Origin: Stratiolaelaps scimitus
Lineage: Eukaryota; Arthropoda; Arachnida; Mesostigmata; Laelapidae
Assembly: GCA_019614645.1 (NCBI GenBank)
Contig: JABWDB010000021.1
Span: 4,635,501 to 4,699,500 of the forward strand
Length of the DNA stretch: 64,000 nt
Direction: 5' to 3'
Part shown: positions 13,389 through 26,299 of the stretch, piece by piece
Layout of the letters: every line of letters begins with the position of its first letter
Position numbering within the stretch: the first letter of the stretch is position 1
Program-made: the position numbers and the translations under genes
Notes under the pieces: model-generated
What the model was told of the DNA's origin: nothing
Database searches by the model: none
The model's input: the letters and a program-made list of their open reading frames with translations, nothing else

Positions 13389-14803
13389 TCATGATGATTA
13401 TGCAAGGAGGATTTCACTTTTGTAGATAAGCATAGGTTTCGTTTTAGGCTACAAACATAAATAGAACAGTGGCTACAGTAGTTAGCGTGTTGTCATCCTT
13501 GTGGATGACTCAACGAAATCCAACGGAAACGCTTGTTTATATAGAATAACCAAAATCATAAGAGGCAGCACTAGATATTAAATAAAATGTCCCAAATCGA
13601 TATCGTCAATCGGAATACGCGGGCTGGTGGAGACAGCCAAACAGATGGCTGTCTATTCGCCTCTTGCCTTGCCACAAACCGTAAGGTTGAAGGTATGCCG
13701 TACAACAAACAAAGCAAAATGTGAGCCAGTGCCTCGTTGTAATGCTGGCCTTTAATCGCGTCTAGTCTTCTCTACTGCAGCCCCTGGGAACCATAAACGA
13801 AACTGCAATGGTGTTGACGCAAGAAGCGCAAAAGTACAGGCGCAACAGTTTCACATGATCCCCGAGGAGAACTTTTAGCATGCGGCTATATATACATATA
13901 TATACGGCGGAGAGAGTGTCACCGGCATCGTGTTTCTCCCTCTATCCCCGACCTCAATGGCCTCATATGCGGTTTGCCGTTCCGACGACACACACATTCG
14001 CCATGCACGTGCCTGCAATACGGTGGTATTTCAAAGAACAGTGTTTTTTTTTAATTAGCTTTATGAGTCATCTATCTCTTGGCAAGAGAAGCCTTAATGC
14101 CTATAGGTCTATCTGTATATTGCTTTACTCTCGTCGGCAGCAACACTGGTGAGCTGATGTCAAAATTTCGAGTTTATATTCCACGCGGGCCAGGGCCCGG
14201 CGACCTAAAACGAACGATTCCCTTCAAACCGACTCGTGGCAATTCACTCTGACAGAAAAGTGGGGTTTATGAATTGCGCCCAACCATTGCACGACTGTGT
14301 GATCTGTTGGAAAGCTCAGCTGGGCCTTGAGCAAGTAGCGATTTATTCGAGTTTGTTCGCTTGGCCAAAAAACACCGATTCCTCTATTCCTACTGATCTG
14401 CTTTACAAATTGTACAAATGGTGCATCTCAGCAGGGATTTATGCGGTCCCTTAAGAAGAAATGAGTAACTGTACAGAGTCTCAAGATTTGGGATAAACGT
14501 TCTCGTGTTCAATCTATTCCCGAAGAGCACATCCGCTCTCTCAGCGAAATTGACAAGCTTCACTTCGCGCTGGAAGTAGATTCGAGGCCATAGCAATATG
14601 CAACGGCAGCTAAGGTGAGTTGACCTTATCGACCTACCTTATCGTCAATGACGACTGGTTCCAACTGACGAGAAGGGACCGTCGAGGCCAGCGTTGGCTA
14701 ACGATCGTTACCCAATGGCTCTGTGTTGACCCAATTGATCGCAGCTGTCCGTCGCCGCAGCTCGGTTACACAATTCTCTGTGCCGCCAGCCAAAGGTCGC
14801 ACC

Positions 14804-14829
14804 ATATATATATATATATATATATATAT
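14804..14829. repeat. (AT)n microsatellite
   Basis: About 13 AT units, read directly. Confidence 0.9.
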
Positions 14830-15916
14830 GAAGGTATCCGCTAGCTGACCCGGGAAAGGTTGATACTTGGATAGTGAGTGATACAATGAAAGAAGGATAG
14901 CAAGCAAGGCGTCCACAATGGATAGATGAATAACACTATCCTATATATACCAATTCCTCCTGGCTCGGCAATTTGTTGAACGATAACTACCTTGGGCGTT
15001 CCAGCGAGTGAAGGCAATTTGCTGATTTAGATTAGTACATACGTATCTCGATCGACTGATCTGCCCACTGACCAAGTTAGGATCACCTTCGATCATCGCC
15101 TGGCTCCCGTCATCGTTGGCGTTTATATCACACAAGGCGTGGCTACTTGTACGGCCAGCATTTAGACGACTCGAGATTGTGATCACATGAATATTGGCAA
15201 AACAAATCGGTCCTGCCTGCGAATACCCGCAGTTGAACCGCGCTTCTGCCGTGTAGCGTGATTTTCGAAGCTTCGAATGTCCGGTTGCATGCTTGTGCAC
15301 TGGATGTTCAGATAGACTCATCGTGGTATACTTTATGAAAATGCTGGATTTTTTTATCGGAACACTTCGTTTGGCTATTTACAACAGTAAATAAACGGCG
15401 AGAATCGACCCGAGTATTGATCCAAGAAATCGCTACTCGATGACCAGGGGATGGCACGACTTGCTGGTGATTTGTATGATATACTACGGTATCGCGTAAT
15501 GGAATATGTCTACGGACCTGCTCGCGCCTACGGTTGTGTTGCGCCACCCTTCGGGGTCAACCTTAGTCAGGTTATAACCTTCTTAGTTATAGACCTTGGT
15601 GGTCTATAACGGTGAGCGTCTTGGTGACTGGTATCAAATCCTGTCAAATGCGGAGAAACTTTGGATTTCTTTATCTGTGGAGTCTTTCCCGGAAACGGCC
15701 GATGGAAAAAAAAATCAGCGAAGGACCCCGACAGGTTGTTATAGTGATATCTAAACGATCGATGCTAGTGCCTGTCATATAAGGGAACAGCTGAGATTCA
15801 GCTCAACAAAAAATTAGGCTAGGCATTAACATAATCGAATTGTCAATAATTAGAACCGAAATGTGGTTCAAATGGAACGTTTCTACAACACAACTCTGAA
15901 CTTCCGATTTGAATTC

Positions 15917-15940
15917 ATATATATATATATATATATATAA
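15917..15940. repeat. (AT)n microsatellite
   Basis: About 11 AT units, read directly. Confidence 0.9.
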
Positions 15941-16871
15941 TAAATTGTCGTTGATGGCTTCAGGCGGTGGGGTATGACACGACCTGGACGCATCGATCAA
16001 TCCCTTGTATACTTGTTACGGAATTCCGACATATAATTATCTCTATTTAATACGTAACTGATTAGTAAGTTTAACATTGTACTAATGTAAAATAATAAGA
16101 AACAATAGTAGAATCGTGACGCCATATTTTCACATCTATTTATTATATATATATTATACATTTGGATGTCAAAGGACACCTTCATAGTACAGTTGATCAC
16201 CACTACACGGTGCTCGAGCTTTACGAGCTAAATACGAACTGTCGCAATATGACTAAGGCACGTGAATGCGACGTTGCTGTTTACTTCAATTAAGCTAACA
16301 AAAGTAACATGTGCAATTATATAAGGATAACGTTTGTGTCAACATGAAACACGATTTACTAGATTTTATTCTAATTTAAATAAAATATCTTCGTGGATAA
16401 TATGATGGCGTGTGCTGTTGAGTATGTCTTGAATGTTCTTCCGACAGAGCAGACTACCAGCGAGGAGCGTAGTGGCAACAATCAAATGTAATTTGATTGT
16501 TTTTACTTTAACATTTTCAACATATTCGAGATGTTTGAAAGGGCAACAGCTTCTTTTCTATGATATGACATATATTAGGTAGCTCTGCATACCTTGCCTT
16601 CCCACTCAAACACCTAGCACCATACGCTTCTTTGGGACAGAGCCGTAAATTCTGAAAGAAATATGTTCTTGTGAACTGGCTCTTCGATCGGAGCTCTCGG
16701 CAGCTATTCCCGCTGAATACGAGCCCTCGAAACTTAATGTAAAGCAATAATAATAATAATAATAAATTATTTGTGAGTATTACATTATTTCAACACTATT
16801 TTTCAGCGACTAGTTCATTTTCAAATCGTCCCTTTACATAAATTTAAACAACATCATTCGTTTATCGTGTC

Positions 16872-16898
16872 ATATATATATATATATATATATATATT
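16872..16898. repeat. (AT)n microsatellite
   Basis: About 13 AT units followed by a TTA-rich tail. Confidence 0.9.
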
Positions 16899-17428
16899 AT
16901 TATTATATAAATATATACAAAGCTAGCAGTAGGCATTTGTTTATGTACATGCTGCAGTTTGCGCTTGCCTGGCGCCACCCCGCTATCATATCTTATCTTT
17001 TCTAGATATTACTTCCAGTAATAACACATTTACACTTATTGCATCCTTATACAATTAATAATTTCTCTGCCACCTTGACTACAATTGGTCGAGCAGAAAG
17101 TACGGCTATATAACACACACATACATATACATATATATATATATATGTCGTGTGTGTGTGAGTGTATGTGGAGTAGATGTATGGCCGAACGGCCGCGCTC
17201 CATAACACAAGGTGTCGCCGTGTGGCGGCACACCGTAACCGAGATCATTAAGCGCTTATCCGCTTTCGCTTAAGCTAACAAAATGTGCAACTCGCGTAAT
17301 GCCTTTTCTACGTGGTGGAAAGATCCGACCGCACGAGAATAAAGACAACACTAAATTACTGGCAGACAGAGTGAGGCAGTGGCTCACTACCTTGAAACTT
17401 CACTACGCAGCTCTCTCTCGTTAATATC

Positions 17429-18818
17429 CTATCGTTGGATGGGTAGCATCACATCTACGCCGTGAACAGGACCCACAGAACGCTTCTTGTAATGATGGTA
17501 TACTATAATCATGTACGGTGGCACATTCGTATCGTACTCCGTAATTCGCTTGTCCGTCGCGATCGGCTCCTTGACCGTCTTGACAGGAACGGCTGACCCG
17601 ACAATAGCCTTCGCATCGAAGCCCTCCTTCGAGACGGCACCGCTGTCGCGCACACCCTGCTCGCGCAGCGTGTAGCCAAAACCACGAGCCGCATGTTCTT
17701 CTTTGGCAGAAGTTAGTGGGAAGACGTTCTTTTCGACCATCGCTCGACTGTTCGAGCCAACATCAGCAGCCGCACTGCTGCTGTGCACCATACCCACGAT
17801 CTCTCCCTGACCGACCGCAGAGCCTTCCCCGATTTTCCTGTTGGCCGCAGCCAACGTCGCGAGGTCGTTGTTGTCCGGCCCGACCGGAAGGGGTCCGGAC
17901 GCAAGCGGAAGCCTAGCTACGTCGTTTCCCTTGTCTGTTGAACAACCGATGCTGCTGCTGCTGCAGCTACCGCTGCCGCTGCCACCGCCGACTCCACCGC
18001 TGCGTTTGAAGTGGTTCAGCAGCTCCCTCGCCCACACGCCCTGTTGTCCTGCGGCGATGAACAGGAGAACAACCTGCAAACGCCGGTGCACACACAGATG
18101 CCGGCAGAGGCACAGAGAAAAAGCGAAAAGAAACGAAACACAACAGCCCAGGATGGGCGAGTCAGCTAAATGCTCCCTCTTAGTCTGTTCGGCAACCGAA
18201 CTGCGCTTCTGCCTCTGTGTTTTCTGTCTATCTCTCGCTGGCCGACGCGACCCATGAACTTGGCTGCGCTGCTTGGCCTGACTGTCTCTCTGCCGCAAAG
18301 CCCATCCCCATAGCAGATATCTGGCCAGACAGGCAGCCAATCAGAGCTCGGTCCCATACGTGAGAGGTCCACAGGTTCAACCTAACCATGCCACCAAAGT
18401 GTACCGCTTACCACGTTAACCCACTGTTCCCCAAGTCAGGTCAAACCCAAGAGTACAAGCAAGAAGTAAAGCCAAATACACAAAATACACATTGCAAGAC
18501 GCACACACACACACAAACGCATGCCCCAGGCACGTCCACCATCTAAGCACCGTTCATCGTCACTTGCACTCTTTTAAGCCATGTTTCCCACCATCAATAT
18601 CATCACTAACACGATGCTGCTGCTGCTGCTGCTAATTCCGACGCATACATATAATGGCAGCATAGCGTCGCAATTGGTTTCAGGGTAAACCGCAGACAAT
18701 ACCAGGTTACAAAAAAAGCAGAAGGAGCTTCCAGATTCTGGAAAATCCATTCACTTCAAAATCCAGCGAACTGTCACCACCTATGTATGCTTACCACGGT
18801 TAGACCTGTTGTTGACAT
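17429..18818 (-). CDS. Secreted precursor, 5' coding exons, BMP/TGF-beta propeptide-like (partial)
   Basis: Two coding exons are proposed. Exon 1 (18795-18818, ATG at 18818) encodes MSTTGLTV and ends at a GTAAGC donor. Exon 2 starts at 18073 after a TTTGCAG acceptor. Both sit in phase 0, and joining them creates a clean signal peptide (VVLLFIAAGQQGVWA, cleavage near ARE). A Ser/Gly-rich, low-complexity propeptide of about 130 residues follows, then NVPPYMIIVYHHYKKR. This resembles the VPPYMLDLYRR helix of BMP2/4-type prodomains. The frame stops at 17429 (222 aa if unspliced), but a GTGGGT donor at 17471-17476, directly after KKRS and in phase 0, makes continuation likely. No mature cystine-knot domain is visible to the left in this window. 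The BMP assignment rests on one short motif. A different secreted prohormone or a short secreted protein is possible. The exon structure is better supported than the family. Confidence 0.5.
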
Positions 18819-21550
18819 GGCGCTGTTGGGGCAGCTTACAAAGTTTCGACGAAGTGCGAGAATCATTCAGATTCGTTCTTAGCTGTTATACCAGTAACAA
18901 CTGCGCCTGTCTGTATAATCTGTTCGTTTGTCGACTCGATGTATTCTACCAGGACTGTCGTTGCTGAAGTGGTCGAGCGGCAACCTTTAAATAGGTGGCT
19001 AAGCTTTGACGCACTGAGTTCGTTGCAGGCGCAGGGCGATAGTGTGCGCCGCGCCTGCGACGGCGTCTCCTCACGACGTCTGGACGAGAGGGTGATTTTC
19101 TTTTCCATTCTATCCGAGAGCGATGGGAACCACCAGCGTACCATAGAGAGAGCTGCTTACTGCCAAGCTGGCCACCTTCTCAGCTGCGGCTACTGCTGCT
19201 GCTGCCGCTACTACTGCTGCTACTACGGACAGACTTTGCATTGGCTGTGGCGCCTTGTGGCTGAAGCAGAGTGCAGAGTGATTCGCGTAACACCACCATC
19301 GCCTCCGCCGCCACCGCCTCCGCCACTACCGTCACCATAAACATCAACATCAGCAGCACCATCGTCATCAACTCTAGACACTCTGGGGCGGCTGGTTCAA
19401 CGCAGTTGCTGGCAGGAGCCTGCGTGTGGTCTGCCTCCCTGCTTGCCTCCCTGTCTATCCGACCTGGTGCCGCGGCTACAGTTAGTGGTGACAGCTTCGC
19501 TCCAGCTAAAAGGCGCCATCTAGAGATACGGCTCCGCGCGCTTTACGCCTCGTAGCATTCTACTGGCGGCGGCGACGGCGACGGCAGCAGCGGCCTCCGT
19601 TTTGTCGTCGTCATTGTTGTTGTTGTTGTGTGAGAATACGAATCGACTTAACGCCATAGGCCGCCTTATGTTGGCTGTGTGGTCTTCACAGCAGCTGCAG
19701 GAAACAGTACAACGCCACCACCACAAGTACCTCTGGCGCCTGTTCGCCGGCACCTTGATGATGATGATGATGATGACGGCGACGACGACGATGATGATTC
19801 TCTTGATGATGATGATGCCCGTAGATAGTAGACTCAGTTAGCCGCCAGTTGCGCTGATAAGAACGGCAACCACCACCACCGCCGCCGCAGCAACAACAAC
19901 AACAACAACGGCAGGGGAGTCGCAAACGTTGGTTGGCATTGCGGAACGAACAGAGCAACATGCCGCAGCGGCGTAGCGTGTGGCGGCTGGAAACAAGCGA
20001 CTAGCCAGCCATATTTCTGCTGCCGTGCTACTGTCTACACATGAGGAAAAGGAAGCTGACGCCGTTGCCAGCTCCCTTTCTCGTTCGGCAGTTGCTGTTG
20101 TTGTTGCTGTCGTCGTCTCGTTGGCTGGTTGGTCGACTCGTCCTTCGTTTGGTCGGCCCCCGCCATCGCTGAGCAGCGCCTAAACGACGCCAGCAGCCAC
20201 AGCCACAAGGCACTCGCTGAGTGAACGTCGTTATTAGATGGTGCAACAGCGAGAATCCAAATAAGCCGGCTAGGCTAAGCTAGAGCTCGGAGTACGGGAC
20301 GAACGAGTGGGTTCGAGGACGACGCGAGACGGGACGCCGCCAACACCTCGACGGCAGAGGCTGGCCATAGTGGGGCATCACTTCCCACTGTCCTAGCACC
20401 GAACCCCCCCGCCCTAAACTAGTCTCAGGCAATCTCCCGAGTGAAGCGGTCGAGGCAAGCGAGCCACCAAGCAACCAGCCAACCAACGAACCAACTAAGC
20501 GGTCGCAAGCGAAGCCAAACCAAGCTAAGCGAGCGGACGCACCCGGGCCCAGCGATCTTTCTTCGGGGTGGTACCGCGCGGTAATGAAGGCCAGGATAGG
20601 ATAGTCATGGGCCAGGACAGGCACGGACCGCGTTGTTTCTAACTGCTATCATCGTGCCTTATCCAACGCCGGTCCGACAAGAGCCCCCCCCACCCCCGAA
20701 AAGTCGGCCTGTAGGAGAAACTGAGTCGCTGTGAACGCCGAAGCTCGCGTCAGTGGCTGTGTTTGTCGCCTGGAAAAGCTCGGCTCGGAACGATCGCCCA
20801 GTCCCGTCATGGGCTCTCTTCCTCTCTCTCTCATTCAGTCTCGCCGCGTTCATCCTGCCGTTTGCCAGTAGTGAACGAACGATCGTTGAGGAGGGAGGTC
20901 CATTGATAGAATTTGAAAATTCTCGTCATCCTACCAGCGACGCTATCCGCCAACCAAACCCCCGGCCGTCGTCAGCCCGGCTACTAACGGGCCCAAAGAG
21001 ATCGTGCAAGGCATGATGGTTGGGGCTCATCTATGGCGACCGCCCCGACAACGGTCCATTTGACAGTCAGTTGACACGGGACGTTTTGGCGAATGGGGAC
21101 GGATAGGGCAGGGCGCCGGTCGAACGGTCCGCCTTATCCCAGCCGGCAATCCAACCGACGAACGAATGAGTGGGCAAGCGGACTCGATTCTCGACGTCCG
21201 ATTAGGACTCATTAGTCATTTGAATTAGTGCGATCGACCTTCGCGCAGACACAAAGTAGAGGGGAGTTGGTAGATGATGGGGTCAGCGGGGATCGCTGGG
21301 GTCATACAGTGGCCGCAGTGATGGCTCATGCCGAGGGCAGGAAATGTCGCGGTCTGGGAGGGCGGCGGGTTGTGGTGTTGGTTCGAGGGCGAGGTCGGTT
21401 AGCGATCATTTCCAAGCTCAACGAACGAAACTCGCTGAACTCAGCTCGGGAGCTCTTCTTGGCACCACGTTGTTTCATCACCATTTGGAGACGTACCGCG
21501 ATCCGTCCCAAGTTTCGAAGTCAGCCAAGCTAGCAGGCTAGCTCACTAAC
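18819..21550. other. GC-rich triplet-repeat region, probable promoter/leader of the minus-strand secreted precursor
   Basis: Short runs of CTG, CCG, GAT, GTT and CAG triplets are dense between about 19.18 and 20.1 kb, and the block is clearly more GC-rich than its flanks. Frames are open on both strands but encode only homopolymeric Ser, Pro, Ala or Leu. It lies immediately upstream of the minus-strand ATG at 18818, as expected for a promoter and untranslated leader. No TATA box was fixed. Confidence 0.45.
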
Positions 21551-23053
21551 TAAAATCAAGTCAAATACGACAATGCCTCCAGTGTACAATCAATGTGAAA
21601 AATCAACCATGTCGCAAAGACCAAAACTAGACGTCGTCCCTCATAGCGGTCCAACATTCGACTTAATAAGACATTAATGAAATAATCGTATTCACTATTC
21701 ATTTACAAAAATAAACCCTGTGTGATGCGAGTCACTGGTCGAAGGCGTCAATCTATTATAAAACCGCTAATCCGACACCCTTTGGCTATCTGGGGACCCT
21801 CAAATAATGAGGCTGAAGAAGGTGCATCATCTCTCAGTGAGTCGGTCGGTCAATGCGTGAGTCAGTCACCGAGTGTGTTAGAAAATGACAGCCCGGCCTC
21901 GAAATCCCGGACAGAAGGAACTGCTGAACAAAAATGCGCAGTGTGCGCAGCTGCCGCTATCCACTTTGTCGCCAATGTCGCCAAAGACTCCTCTACGCTC
22001 AACATCACGATAATGATCAGGTTATCGGGATGGTAGTGGATGCGAGTCGTTCCATTAGAACCTTGATAGAAACTCCGCCACAATGCACAAGGAGGTTGCG
22101 ACAAGAATCTATACAGTCCAAATGTTCATCTGCTGCTGTCGCGGGCATGCTGCTGCTGTTGTTGTTCTATTTGAGAAGTAGAGATTTGGATTCCTCTCAT
22201 GTCCTCTCCGCTGGAAACACGTGTTTCAGCTGATGCAACGGCCTTAAGGCGAATCTAACTATATTGGGGCGCATGGATGCGCGTGAAATGGGTCTGTAGA
22301 TATTGCTAAGCCGTGTTGCCTATTTGATACCTGCCGCTGAAAGCAGGTTTGCTGACGAAACGATCGGGTTATCATGTTCGAGCAACGATAGTAGGCTTTT
22401 ATTTTTAATTATACCTCCGACCCACGCCGCACAATTGATCTGAGGCTTCTGTACCAGAAGTTCAGCTAGATACTACTTAATTTAATAAATTTTCTAGCTA
22501 ATATTTATTACTTGTTCTCGAAATCGAATAGAAGCCTTGAAGTGCTGCAATTCAAAGGGGCAAGTTATTTCGTTTAATAGCATTTACAGTTCATTTAGTA
22601 GTAGTTTGCCCCAAAGCATTTACTCTAGTTCGACACTGCCACACAGAAATTAAAAGGATGTTGCTATTGCTGAGAGATTTTCAACTGTAGGCCGACAAGG
22701 GTAATATGTCGATGATAAGAATAGTGTTATGCACCAAGATCCTTCATTTCACCTATCCGATAACTGATTGATTAGTTAACCGTATGTTTGTCCATCGACT
22801 GCTGTTACCAGTGCGTTTGTGTAAATAACGTTAAAAAATAAGAGAAAGTCCATATAACTAATCTACTTCTAACAAACGGTACTGTTACATTGATCTCTCA
22901 CCGCGCCAAAAACGTGAACTCAGAAAATCTACCCTTGTCGCCGAGCGGCGCAATGGATTGTTATGACCTAGATATGCCATCATTGGCGGCAGAACCACAA
23001 GGCCAACAGATTAAATAAAGGCGAACCACGTAACCGCGGAGTACCGAAGCAAG

Positions 23054-23055
<2 letters not shown>

Positions 23056-23089
<34 letters not shown>
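23056..23089. repeat. (AT)n microsatellite
   Basis: About 17 AT units, read directly. Confidence 0.92.
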
Positions 23090-23092
<3 letters not shown>

Positions 23093-24588
23093 AGTTAGTA
23101 TTTATTAGTTAAAGTTGGGTATAGCAGCCTACCTGAACATCTACGAATCTATGCCTTTCAATCGACGTCCCGCAGTGATACATATAGCATACATGAATTA
23201 GGTCGACATCTGCGTAGGGCAACAACTGCTAACAACTCTTCTATTCATTATCTCTATCGGTGCGGATCGCTTGACTCTCGCGTGGCTCTATTATATTTAG
23301 ATATCCCCACGGCTGGACAGGGCGCCTTCACGCTACGCATAGAACTGATCCATTCTTGTCTACCCGGCAAACCATAGCACATTTGATATGCTCTATCCGT
23401 CGAAACTGATAAGGTCGACGGTTTCGTCGAGCGGTTTAGGTTGACGTCATCAGAATCCACAATAACAGTTCATTGCACACACGGCCCCTAAATCGAATCC
23501 ATGATCGCGTGTCCCTTCATGCTAAGTAGATTATTATACATCTTGTCGCTCTTCGCCACCTCTCAAGATCAAGGCGAGATGCTATCGGCCAGACCCCCTC
23601 TTCTTTTTCATGTTTTTCACCCATTATTTATTTTGTTCTGTTCCAGAAACAATAGAAAATAATGATATATTACATTATTACGACATCGAAACTAGAAACC
23701 GAAGCCAAGTCGAATCCTGACACCATTGGCCCTGTGAACCAGGCTAACGTATGGACACTGGTGTTTGCCAGTGAACCCGCCTGCAATGGAAGGATTTCTT
23801 GTGTTATCCCATTATACTGTACGGTGTAGTGGCTGGATCGACAACGGACGAATGTTCGAGTGTTATGTGTGATAGCGTCACATGCGGCTGGCGACGAGGT
23901 GGTTAGGCATCAGCAGGACACCATGCAAGAGAACAAACAAACAAAAAAAGCGTAGCATCACCATAAGTGACACTGTAATGATTAAATCATCTGCAAGAAA
24001 ATCAAAAGCTTCTCAAAGGTCGACCCTCTGTATTTGTTTATCGAGGTCGGCTTATTTGCTCGATCGACTATTCTTGGATGAATCGAAATATGGATCGATA
24101 GTGTTGTAGAGTCGTTGCAGACCCTGACTACTGAACATACCTGGTATATGAGACGAAATAAAATAGAAAAACATATGTAAAAAGTGCTTAATGATATCTT
24201 TTCAAGGACGAAGTAAAGTTAAACCAATATTGTTCTAAATATTATATTGTTGTCATAAGGAAAAATTACATTATTTGTTAGTCAATCATTATCATTAAAT
24301 ACTATTCTTCAATTAAGATGTATGATGATTAAATTGAAATTATTTTAAGCCCTGCCATCTCCGTAATTTGAATAAGAACAATGGAGTAGTCAACGTATAT
24401 GTGTGTATGCTTGCGAGATGCATCTAAGCGACTATACGTTAGAAACCACGTTGTTCTCTGTAATAGCCTGACTATTTCATGATACATATCGGCAGCACTC
24501 CTGGTAATATTACAAATGTATTATTATTTTTTAGCCCTATTTATTATTAAATATTTATTTATTTATTTATTTATTATTTTTGAGTAAT

Positions 24589-24627
24589 TTGATAAAAGGT
24601 AGCCTACTTCAGGCTACCTTTTATCAA
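24589..24627. repeat. Perfect 17-bp stem hairpin with 5-base loop
   Basis: Arms 24589-24605 and 24611-24627 are exactly complementary around the loop ACTTC. It follows a TTTA repeat and no gene is adjacent. It is shorter than a typical animal pre-miRNA stem, so it could be a mobile-element remnant or a structured RNA or DNA site. Confidence 0.7.
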
Positions 24628-26046
24628 TCAGGCAGGAATTAGGCTACGAATGACTCGAAATGGTAGAGCGCCAATTGCGTCAAAATCAAATCGAAATGAT
24701 TATCCAAACCTTGAAACAACTCTAGGCGATCGATTCATCGTTCCTGATGAGACTGCCCAAAGTGATTTCCAAATAAATAAATAACAGGTGGTCAAAGACG
24801 TGCACGCGTTCAAGTAAGCAAGCGAACGTAGAAAGGATACTCAAATATGGACAAAATGATTATCGATGACCCACGGACAAATAGCCTATGTAGCTATTGC
24901 CTTATCAATGCTATTCATCTTTCTGTTACTAATATTAATATTTACTTGGCCAAGATGATTCTCTTAATGACAGCAGAAATCGATTCAAACGTTTATCTGC
25001 ATCGTGTTTACACTTAACCTGTGTAATGCGTGGGCCACTTACATGATCCTTCTCCAGTGACTGCTACAACTGACTTCAGTTTAGCGTGCGGTGACCAATT
25101 CGATTTCGTCCTGCCTGGGAGTCATCTTTACCAAGCAAATATTAATAATAAGATGAATAATATTGATAAGGCGTGGGCTGCACTGGCCATTTGTTTGTCG
25201 GTCATCGATAATCATTTTGTCTATATATGAGTATTGTTTTTCTCGTTTGTTTGAATGCCCTCGGCAAGCTGTTATTTATTCAACCGCTATCATCGGCGAT
25301 GCATCAATTTTTTTGGAATGGTTCCGAGATTTGTGTGCTTAAATTGATCGGCAAAATTGTCCAAATTAGCCGACCAAAGCTGCCGTCTATGCTGATGAGT
25401 ATTGTCATAGCATTAATAAATTACACAATTCCCACAATTGCCTGTTTCTGATCGACTTGAAGTGCAAGCAACTATCCATAAATCTGGTCTTGGCCATCTC
25501 AGCTGCTGAGCTCCTCCTAGTTGGAGTGGGTCTTTTGTTCAGCTATCGGCAACTGTAGGCACCACTAAAGTAGAGGTCAATGAGTTCTACGAAGTATTTA
25601 ACATTATTGTTCCTATTGTATCCCAACACGGTGCCTCCGCCCTGGGGGTGCTATAATGCTAATATTAATGATAATACTACCCATAGTCTTAACGAAGACA
25701 CGATTAGTCCAAACAAAAAAAAAAGCCGAAATAGCTAATAATAACGATGACGCTCTTGGTGGTGAGCACGAGCTAAGCAAGCAATATTAGCAATGGCGAC
25801 AGTTAATTATTATCGTCTAATGAAACAAGAAAGCCTTTTATGATTACACAGCTACGGTTTACTCTTATCGGGAATTTAACCATTAGACACTGGACCTCTA
25901 CCAAGCTCCTCCTCATTGGTTGCCATATTAATCAATTGACCCCCATGTACCACCACGAACACCAGCGCAGTTCAGTCGCCCTCCCTGGAGCGCCTAGCTG
26001 TCGCGAAGATGTCTATTACCAATCAGTTATATTATGGTGGCAAATA

Positions 26047-26068
26047 ATATATATATATATATATATAT
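26047..26068. repeat. (AT)n microsatellite
   Basis: About 11 AT units, read directly. Confidence 0.9.
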
Positions 26069-26299
26069 GTATGCCAATTTGTAAACCTTCCACCAGCAGC
26101 AGTTGTACAGCTGCTGTCGTTCTACGAGCCTGCAAATTATTTTTGCTGTTCGCACAGCTGCGATTCTCTCGTGTTCCGCCGACTGGGGTCGACCGACGAC
26201 AGAAGGCATCTGCATCGTACTGACCTCCTCTAGCGGCTTATTCCCGCATAACCACAACCCCATAGCCCCTCCCCGCCCTCTCCAAGAAACATCGTGATC

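Larger units (their letters stand above)
5250..17428. other. Long AT-rich intergenic or intronic stretch
   Basis: No gene is supported in these 12 kb. The contents are microsatellites (CT near 6965, GT at 7953-7973, several TA tracts), small inverted-repeat elements (6435, 7179, 12636, 15586), a TATA-like sequence at about 7630 with no credible gene after it, and a C-rich minisatellite at 12.66-12.71 kb. If the secreted precursor encoded at 17.4-18.8 kb is spliced further downstream, this stretch could be its intron, because that gene runs leftwards. Confidence 0.5.

Noticed and set aside
14941..16747. Minus-strand fragments reminiscent of later BMP prodomain motifs (RWNAQG near 15.0 kb, FFQNLRLCPKE near 16.65 kb)
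   Set aside because: The matches are a few residues each, spacing and splice phases do not join them convincingly, and the neighbouring translation is unlike the family.
18074..18340. N-terminal extension of the secreted-precursor frame up to 18340
   Set aside because: It has no ATG, reads as Arg/Gln-rich intron-like sequence, and contains the TTTGCAG acceptor at its boundary with the signal-peptide part. The 24-bp exon at 18795 explains the start better.
19180..20183. Short homopolymeric frames (Met/Asp, His, Cys or Ser runs) at 19-20 kb
   Set aside because: They are translations of triplet microsatellites on both strands and show no domain or conserved start.
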